Of a DNA stretch of 18,537 bases, positions 13,976 to 18,537 are shown piece by piece (position 1 is the first letter of the stretch; every line of letters begins with the position of its first letter). The DNA is taken from the NCBI GenBank assembly GCA_021788795.1, contig JAJYKG010000005.1:3554-22090 (forward strand), given 5' to 3'. A program made the position numbers and the translations under genes. The stretch comes from Thermoplasmata archaeon (GTDB lineage: Archaea > Thermoplasmatota > Thermoplasmata > RBG-16-68-12). Under the pieces are notes generated by a model. The model had not been told where the DNA came from, searched no databases, and saw nothing but the letters and a program-made list of their open reading frames with translations.

Positions 13976-14980
13976 GTGCGGCCGGCAAGCCCGGGTGAGG
14001 CCACGGTCCTCTTCGAGTTCACCCTGCTCCTGCAGCGGATCCGGTCCGCCCTCACGCGGCGGCGCGTGGCCGTCCTCGTCGCGATGATGGGCCTCGTCAT
14101 GGCCGTGGGCACCGTCGGCATGCACGAGGCCCAGGGCCTCTCCTACTGGGACTCGTTCTACTGGACGGTGGTCACGATCTCGACGATCGGGTACGGGGAC
14201 ATCGTGCCCGTGACCTTCTGGGCGAGAATCGTTTTCTTCTTCGTCGTCTTCGTGGGGATCGGCACCTTCGCCACCGCCCTGACGGAGATCGCCGCCTACT
14301 TCATGGAGCAAAAGCTCTTGCAGATGCGTGGCTTGCACCGGGCCAAGATGAAGCAGCACGCGATCATCGTCGGATTTGACGAGAGCACGGAGGAACTCGT
14401 GCGGCAGCTCAAGGACCGGGGGCTCGAGTCCATCGTCGTGGACAGGGACCTGGACGCCGCCTCGCTGCATGCGAAGGGCATCGAGGCCATCGCGGGAGAC
14501 CCGCATGCGTCGGAGACCCTGGACCGGGCAGGGATCCGGACCGCGGTGGCGGTCGTCCTAGCGGGGACGAGCGACGAGAGCGCCGTGATGGTCGCCCTGA
14601 AGGCCAAGGAGCTCAACCCGGGCGTGCGGGTCGTCGCCTCCTGCTCGCGGCGGGAGGACTTCGACATCATGCAGCAGGCCAAGATCGACGTCGTCCTGCC
14701 CATGGCGCGCCTCCTGGGCGAGGTGCTCGCGGAGGCCGTCAACGAGTCCAAGATCGTGGACTTCCTCCTCGACGTCTTCGGGAAGGAGGGCGGCATCGAC
14801 CTCGACGAGGTCCGCGTGGACCGCGCGACGACGGTCGGCGGCCTTGGCCTCAAGCCGGGGTCGAAGCCCATCGTCGTGTACCGCAAGGGCGTTCCCACGA
14901 CCGACCTCCGCCCGGACACGACGCTCGCTCCGGGGGACCTCGTCATCGCGATCTACGCGCACCCCGCTCCGGCGCCGTGA
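13976..14980 (+). CDS. MthK-like potassium channel with RCK domains
   Basis: 334-aa two-helix K+ channel with a cytoplasmic gating ring. TM1 spans about 32-49. The pore helix and filter read VVTISTIGYGDIVP (65-78) with the TIGYGD signature, and TM2 about 82-108. RCK-N begins at HAIIVGF (128) and RCK-C covers about 245-330. The nucleotide-binding loop is GFDEST, like the GWSEST of MthK and unlike the GxGxxG of NAD-binding RCKs, so ion rather than NAD gating is likely. By by-eye alignment MthK Ca2+ ligand Asp184 is kept (Asp175 in GDP), but Glu210 and Glu212 become Ser222 and Ser224, so the ligand may differ. The GTG start is the only sensible one before TM1; no TATA element precedes it, so co-transcription with the peptidase is likely. 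Confidence 0.93.
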   Translation: MRPASPGEATVLFEFTLLLQRIRSALTRRRVAVLVAMMGLVMAVGTVGMHEAQGLSYWDSFYWTVVTISTIGYGDIVPVTFWARIVFFFVVFVGIGTFATALTEIAAYFMEQKLLQMRGLHRAKMKQHAIIVGFDESTEELVRQLKDRGLESIVVDRDLDAASLHAKGIEAIAGDPHASETLDRAGIRTAVAVVLAGTSDESAVMVALKAKELNPGVRVVASCSRREDFDIMQQAKIDVVLPMARLLGEVLAEAVNESKIVDFLLDVFGKEGGIDLDEVRVDRATTVGGLGLKPGSKPIVVYRKGVPTTDLRPDTTLAPGDLVIAIYAHPAPAP

Positions 14981-14994
14981 CGCCGGGACGGGCC

Positions 14995-15054
14995 GCCCCT
15001 CGCGATTCCCCGTACCCGAGCGGGTGAGGGCCGGCCCTCCCCCCCGCGAGGGGC
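14995..15054. other. Multi-branched inverted-repeat structure 3' of the K+ channel gene
   Basis: An outer 10-bp stem (GCCCCTCGCG at 14995-15004 with CGCGAGGGGC at 15045-15054) encloses two hairpin-forming units: ACCCG/CGGGT at 15014-15025 and the perfect 14-bp palindrome GAGGGCCGGCCCTC at 15026-15039. A further CTCCG/CGGAG hairpin lies just beyond. It begins 14 nt after the channel stop, so it may be a 3'-end or termination structure, or a structured RNA. The remaining intergenic DNA to 15365 holds the promoter and leader of the next gene. Confidence 0.5.
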
Positions 15055-15142
15055 CGGTGGCCCTCCGAGCCCGGAGTCGCGACGCATCCAGAGGGTACAG
15101 GTCGGGTGGACGGGCATCCGGGGGCGAGGACCCCGACAGAAA

Positions 15143-15151
15143 AGCCTATAC
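15143..15151 (+). promoter_or_regulatory. TATA box of the glycosyltransferase operon
   Basis: AGCCTATAC preceded by purine-rich GAAAA (BRE-like) predicts a start near 15176, leaving an untranslated leader of about 190 nt. Confidence 0.5.
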
Positions 15152-15331
15152 GGGCCATGGACCGTGGCCTCCTCCCACAGCACGCGTGGACCAGACGAAA
15201 GGGACGGCACGGCATCCATGCGAGTCGTCGCCGCGAGAGGGAGGCAGAGGTTGGCTTCTTCCGATCCGAACATCGCCGACCCCGGTGGTCGCGTCCGGGG
15301 CTTGCCGGGTCCGTTGAGCCGACAGGTTCCG

Positions 15332-15361
15332 TGGCCCCGATCCGGCCAGTTCAGGAGGTGA
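15332..15361 (+). promoter_or_regulatory. Hairpin and strong Shine-Dalgarno before the glycosyltransferase
   Basis: TGGCC/GGCCA (15332-15336 and 15344-15348) forms a small hairpin ending 4 nt before AGGAGGTGA (15353-15361), the strongest ribosome binding site in the window, 4 nt before the GTG at 15366. A second stem, CCCCGG/CCGGGG, lies at 15280-15300. The site decides the start and could be under structural control. Confidence 0.5.
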
Positions 15362-15365
15362 AGAG

Positions 15366-16742
15366 GTGGACCCGCTCCGCCTGTGCGTGAACACGCAGAC
15401 GCCCCTCGTCCGCTTCCGGGAGACCGGGACGGCCAAGAAGAAGAAGGCCCCGCCGGAGACGACGAATCTCTCCGACCTGACCGATGGCGTCGATTACACC
15501 TTCTCGCCGGGCGGCGTCACCCGGATGGTCTTCCCGCTCGTCCGGCGCATGATCCGCGAGGGGACCCTCCGGGATGCCCACTGGGTCGCGCTGAATCCCA
15601 CGGGCCCGGACACCGTCCGGGCGGGCGGCCTCACCCTGCATTCCGTCCACCTGCCCAAGGACCGGCTGAAGAGCTACGGCATCGTCAAGGAGACCCTCTG
15701 GGGCGCCGCCCACCGCACCGTCCAGGACACGCCTCCGGATGAGGACGTCTTCTGGACGGACGACTTCTCCGAGTACGCGTACTACAACCGGCTCACCGCC
15801 GAGGTGATCGGAGAACTGGATCAGCGGTACGACTTCGACCTCTTCTACATCCACGACTTCCAGCAGCTGCCCATGGGCCAGATGCTCGGACCCCTCAAGC
15901 CGAAGATCTACCGCTGGCACATCCCCTTCGAGCAGTCGGCGATCCCGGACCATTGGAAGGAGCTCCTCACGACGTACTTCGACAGCTACGACGTGATCGT
16001 CGTGAGCGCCGGACGGTACCGGGAGGCGCTGAAGTCCTTCGGCTACTCGGGCAAGGTCCGCAAGATCTATCCCTACGTCGACCCGAGGGCCTACTCCCGC
16101 CCGCCGAGACGCGAGCGGGCGGCCGTCCGCAGGAGACTGGGCCTCCGGGAGGACGACGACGTGGTCCTCGTGGTCGCGCGCATGGATCCGATGAAGGGCC
16201 AGGACCGGGCCATCCGCGCCTTCGCGGGGCTCGCCTCGCGCTACCCGCGGCTCCGGCTCGTGCTGGTCGGGAACGGGAGCTTCTCGAGCTCCAAGGGAGG
16301 GCTCGGCCTCTCGAAGGGGAGCCGGTGGCGGGAGGAACTCGAGGGACTCGCGCGCCGCCTCTCGGTCGGGAACCGCGTCGTGTTCGCCGGGCACGTCCCG
16401 CAGCGGGAGCTGGACGCGCTCTACGAGACCTGCCGGTTCACGGTCCTGCCCTCCATCGAGGAGGGGTTCGGCCTGGTCGTCGTCGAGGGCTGGCTGCACT
16501 CCAAGGCCGCTCTGGTGACGGAGCGGGCGGGGATCGCCGAGCTCGTCGCCGAGGGGAAGAACGGCCTGCTAATCGATCCGGACCGGCCGGAGGAGATGGG
16601 GGAGGCGATGCGCCTCCTGCTGGACGACGAGGAGCGGGCTCGGCAGATCGGAGGCCGAGGATACGAAACGTCCAAGCAGTGCTCCCTGGATGCGGGCGTC
16701 CGGGCGGAGACGGAAATGATCACGCATCTCGTCGGCAGGTGA
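15366..16742 (+). CDS. GT4-type glycosyltransferase, trehalose synthase (TreT)-like
   Basis: 458-aa GT-B fold retaining glycosyltransferase. The N-terminal domain carries DGVDYTFSPGGVTRMVFPLV (40-59) and DLFYIHDFQQLPMGQML...KIYRWHIPFEQ (158-190), resembling the HD-x-Q ... W-R-x-H-I segment of trehalose glycosyltransferring synthases. The donor domain starts after PYVDP (236-240) and contains VVARMDPMKGQDRAI (269-283), VLVGNGS (299-305) and the family 4 E-x7-E motif EGFGLVVVE (366-374). Likely reaction: sugar transfer from a nucleotide sugar to glucose or another small acceptor, perhaps making trehalose or a related compatible solute; the acceptor is inferred. The GTG start is fixed by the AGGAGGTGA site. 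It ends 4 nt before an MscS gene, so solute making and solute release would be co-expressed. Confidence 0.85.
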   Translation: MDPLRLCVNTQTPLVRFRETGTAKKKKAPPETTNLSDLTDGVDYTFSPGGVTRMVFPLVRRMIREGTLRDAHWVALNPTGPDTVRAGGLTLHSVHLPKDRLKSYGIVKETLWGAAHRTVQDTPPDEDVFWTDDFSEYAYYNRLTAEVIGELDQRYDFDLFYIHDFQQLPMGQMLGPLKPKIYRWHIPFEQSAIPDHWKELLTTYFDSYDVIVVSAGRYREALKSFGYSGKVRKIYPYVDPRAYSRPPRRERAAVRRRLGLREDDDVVLVVARMDPMKGQDRAIRAFAGLASRYPRLRLVLVGNGSFSSSKGGLGLSKGSRWREELEGLARRLSVGNRVVFAGHVPQRELDALYETCRFTVLPSIEEGFGLVVVEGWLHSKAALVTERAGIAELVAEGKNGLLIDPDRPEEMGEAMRLLLDDEERARQIGGRGYETSKQCSLDAGVRAETEMITHLVGR

Positions 16743-16746
16743 CTCG

Positions 16747-17532
16747 ATGGACGTGGTGTCGTTCCTGCTGCCCCTGGGCTACGCCGCGATCATCGTCCTC
16801 GTCACCTGGGCCATCGCCCGCGTGGCGAGCACCCTCGTCGGCCGGATCCTGCGGCAGAGCCGGCCCCTGCTCGCAGCCCAGATCCGCCGCTCGGTGTGGC
16901 TCCTGATCTGGCTGATCGGCCTGGTCACCGCGATCGAGGAGGTGGGGGTGCCCTCGGACATCCTCCTCCTGATCGTCGCCCTGTTCGGGGTCGGCGTCAT
17001 CCTGACCATCCGGGAGGCGCTGGAGAACGCGGGAGCGAAGTACTTCGCGGACGTATTCATCCCGTTCAAGGTGGGCGACTCGATCCGGGTCCAGGGCCAC
17101 TCGGGGAAGGTCATCGAGATCAACTCGATGAGCACGATCCTCCTGGGGGACGACAACACCCTGGTCTCCGTCCCGAACACCGTCCTCATGAGGGAGGCCG
17201 TCGTCAACACGACGCCTCAGGCATGGAAGGAGGTGATCATCCCCATCACGATCCGGAACGACATCGACCTGCCGGCGTTCGAGAGCGCCGTCCTGAAGAG
17301 CGTGAACAAGCTGAAGCCCAGCCTGGACAGCCGGTTCCCTCCGGTCATGACGATGCGGTCGAAGGGGCCCCAATCGACCGAGCTGTCCCTGTCGATCATG
17401 GTGAGCCGACCGGAGCAGAGGGACGCGATCACGGCGGAGGTCAACAAGCGCGTCGCCGAACTCGTGGAGTCGATGTCGAAGGCGAAGAAGCAGGGGAACG
17501 CCGCCGATCGGTCGCCTGCGGGGCCCGCCTAG
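16747..17532 (+). CDS. MscS-family mechanosensitive channel
   Basis: 261-aa MscS protein. Hydrophobic helices lie at about 5-25, 47-64 and 69-90; the pore region (VALFGVGVILTIREALENAGAKY) is less Gly/Ala-rich than in classical MscS. The beta domain follows: FIPFKVGDSIRVQGHSGKVIEINSMSTILLGDDNTLVSVPN (104-144). A C-terminal alpha/beta domain (about 160-245) is present, and the tail is charged. The ATG at 16747 follows the glycosyltransferase stop by 4 nt with AGGTGA spanning that stop, implying translational coupling. Role: pressure-activated channel releasing solutes on osmotic down-shock. It differs clearly from the other two MscS proteins in the window, so they are not recent duplicates. Confidence 0.87.
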   Translation: MDVVSFLLPLGYAAIIVLVTWAIARVASTLVGRILRQSRPLLAAQIRRSVWLLIWLIGLVTAIEEVGVPSDILLLIVALFGVGVILTIREALENAGAKYFADVFIPFKVGDSIRVQGHSGKVIEINSMSTILLGDDNTLVSVPNTVLMREAVVNTTPQAWKEVIIPITIRNDIDLPAFESAVLKSVNKLKPSLDSRFPPVMTMRSKGPQSTELSLSIMVSRPEQRDAITAEVNKRVAELVESMSKAKKQGNAADRSPAGPA

Positions 17533-17546
17533 GGCTTCGCGGCGGG

Positions 17547-17560
17547 CGGACGGCCGTCCG
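17547..17560. repeat. 14-bp palindrome downstream of the MscS gene
   Basis: CGGACGGCCGTCCG is a perfect palindrome 15 nt after the MscS stop. The CCGTCCGG core recurs 14 bases further downstream. Possible 3'-end structure; no T-tract follows. Confidence 0.35.
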
Positions 17561-17624
17561 GGACGCTCCGGCGCGCGCCGTCCGGGGCGCACCCGAGATC
17601 CCGCACGGCCCGCCGCGTCCACCC

Positions 17625-17637
17625 CGAAGGAATACAT
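17625..17637 (+). promoter_or_regulatory. BRE/TATA element of the TenA-like gene
   Basis: CGAAGG followed by AATACAT, centred at 17634, lies 27 nt before the ATG at 17661 and supports that start as leaderless. Confidence 0.5.
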
Positions 17638-17660
17638 CAACTTCATCGACGGCAAGGTTC

Positions 17661-18431
17661 ATGGCCTCCGGGGGCGAAGGGGAGTTGGGCGATGGAATGA
17701 GCGAACCGTCGATGTCCCTCGCGGACCAACTGCGGACGATCGTCGTGCGCGCCTTCTACTCCAAGCACCCGCCGGAGGCGTTGCGGCTCCTCTACGCGCC
17801 CGACGCCGCGCTCGTCAAGGCCATCACCATCGAGCACTGGCGGTTCCTGCAGATGTTCCCTCGGTGGTGCGGCGGGATCATGATGAAGTCCCCCCACCAG
17901 GACGTCTGGGAGTACGAGATCGACAACCTGCACGACGAGCTCATCCACGACGAGGCCGTGGGCGGCGGGCACTACGTCATCGTGAGGCAGGCGTGCCTCG
18001 AGAGCGGCTGGACTGCCGACGAGGTCGACCGGGGCCGCGCCCATCCGAAGATGCAGCGTGCGCTCGACGACTGGACCGCGATCGTCCGGGACCGGCCCTG
18101 GGTCGAGGCGATGGCCGCGGTCCACGGCACGGAGATGCTCGCGGACCAGCGGCTCAAGAAGCACCCGGACTTCGCGATGCCGTCCATCGTGAGCGACCGG
18201 AGCTTCATCGAGAAGGGGGCCTTCGGCCCCGCCACCCGGCGCTGGCTCTCGACGACGGCCGCGGACACGGCCCACGCCGGCCGGGCGGCGGACCTCGTGG
18301 AGAAGTACGCGGCGGTGGACTCCACGCCCGAGGCCGTGCTCGAGACGTTCCGGCGTTCCATGGACAACATGAGGCTCTACTTCGAGGCGATCGCGGAGCG
18401 GCGGCGCGAAATCCTGGAGGCGAAAGCGTGA
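17661..18431 (+). CDS. Heme-oxygenase-like oxidase (TenA/CADD/PqqC superfamily)
   Basis: 256-aa all-helical protein resembling the TenA/PqqC/CADD superfamily, which includes non-heme di-iron oxidases. Likely metal-binding residues are Glu84 and His91 (E-x6-H in WEYEIDNLHDE), Glu158 in VHGTEMLADQ, and Asp202/His205 in STTAADTAH. In CADD and SznF-type di-iron enzymes that last motif is H-x3-D-x2/3-H; here the first His position is Thr198, so metal loading may be altered. The family includes enzymes acting on amino-acid, fatty-acid or cofactor-related substrates, and no specific reaction can be assigned. ATG 17661 is preferred on promoter spacing; ATG 17697 (after a purine-rich GGGGAG) would drop 12 residues without harming the fold. 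Its TGA overlaps the next start (GTGA), so both genes are probably translated together. Confidence 0.7.
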   Translation: MASGGEGELGDGMSEPSMSLADQLRTIVVRAFYSKHPPEALRLLYAPDAALVKAITIEHWRFLQMFPRWCGGIMMKSPHQDVWEYEIDNLHDELIHDEAVGGGHYVIVRQACLESGWTADEVDRGRAHPKMQRALDDWTAIVRDRPWVEAMAAVHGTEMLADQRLKKHPDFAMPSIVSDRSFIEKGAFGPATRRWLSTTAADTAHAGRAADLVEKYAAVDSTPEAVLETFRRSMDNMRLYFEAIAERRREILEAKA

Positions 18432-18537
18432 CCGAGCCGGTGCCCGGGGAAACGAAGGAGGCCGGCTGCGCCCTCTGCGGGAGCACCTGGGGCAACTACT
18501 GGCGCGAGGCGGAGGGCGCGAACCGCTTCTTCTGCTG
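18428..18537 (+). CDS. N-terminus of a Ta0938-like zinc-binding protein (cut by window edge)
   Basis: The first 36 codons of an ORF whose GTG start overlaps the stop of the oxidase gene (GTGA). After about 13 polar residues it reads AGCALCGSTWGNYWREAEGA then NRFFC. A CxxC knuckle followed by G-S-T-W-G-x-Y-W-x-E and FFC recalls the Ta0938 family of small zinc-binding proteins described from Thermoplasma acidophilum (from memory). The tight overlap suggests a functional link with the oxidase, for instance as a metal or protein partner. The rest lies outside the window, so length and further Cys ligands cannot be checked. Confidence 0.5.
   Translation, partial: MTEPVPGETKEAGCALCGSTWGNYWREAEGANRFFC

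Noticed and set aside
10675..14121. Very long minus-strand open frame (over 1,100 codons) opposite the deacylase, GTPase and peptidase genes
   Set aside because: Its translation is low-complexity Arg/Ala/Gly/Val/Leu-rich sequence with no domain, typical of the antisense frame of GC-rich genes. The plus strand carries complete, motif-bearing proteins.
14981..15365. Possible tRNA or other known stable RNA in the structured gap
   Set aside because: No T-arm GGTTCRA-type signature or cloverleaf spacing was found; only unassigned hairpins are supported.
15106..15390. 94-codon plus-strand frame in the glycosyltransferase leader
   Set aside because: Arg-rich with no recognisable pattern; it overlaps the predicted promoter and the real start, and other frames of the leader look the same.
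17624..17662. Coding-like stretch reading PKEYINFIDGKVH upstream of the TenA-like gene
   Set aside because: No start codon in a sensible place, and the frame continues out of frame with the oxidase gene. The AT-rich part is better explained by the promoter element at 17625-17637.
1..18537. Insertion sequences, phage genes, CRISPR arrays or attachment sites
   Set aside because: No transposase or integrase motifs, no regularly spaced direct repeats, and no tRNA-associated duplications are visible on either strand.

Overview
This window reads as chromosomal DNA from a GC-rich (roughly two thirds G+C by eye) archaeon, most likely a member of the Thermoplasmatota. The reasons are archaeal TATA-type promoters, several of them about 27 nt from a start codon (leaderless transcription); a thiolase / HMG-CoA-synthase-like / DUF35 trio, an arrangement typical of archaea; an MthK-like RCK potassium channel; and, at the right edge, the start of a protein resembling the Ta0938 zinc-binding family of Thermoplasma. 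The lineage call is inference. I see no rRNA, tRNA, CRISPR array or insertion sequence.

Left part (1-4350, minus strand): a tight five-gene operon read right to left. It encodes a thiolase, an HMG-CoA-synthase-fold protein, a DUF35 zinc-ribbon/OB protein, and both subunits of a family I (glutaconate-type) CoA-transferase; the second subunit runs off the left edge. Gaps are 2-10 nt with Shine-Dalgarno motifs inside the preceding gene. The thiolase keeps its catalytic residues, but the HMG-CoA-synthase-like protein has lost all three of its own (Glu to Thr, Cys to Thr, His to Gln). The cluster is therefore probably not the mevalonate entry step, but an acyl-CoA-processing complex of unknown substrate fed or drained by a CoA-transferase. 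A 23-codon leader ORF overlaps the thiolase start.

Middle (4350-9150): divergent promoters, a 51-residue cysteine-rich mini-protein, two SAM methyltransferases, a decayed VOC/glyoxalase-like remnant, a 41-residue zinc-finger mini-protein behind a class III (GSA-like) aminotransferase, and a first MscS channel with an unusual insertion.

Right part (9150-18537): an N-acyl-D-amino-acid deacylase, a Ras-like small GTPase, a minimal MscS, an S9 serine peptidase followed by an MthK-like K+ channel, a strongly structured intergenic region, a TreT-like glycosyltransferase coupled to a third MscS, and a heme-oxygenase-like (TenA/CADD-type) oxidase overlapping the Ta0938-like gene. Three MscS channels, a K+ channel and a candidate compatible-solute glycosyltransferase within 9.5 kb suggest an osmotic or turgor-response neighbourhood. 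The two peptide hydrolases suggest peptide/amino-acid scavenging.
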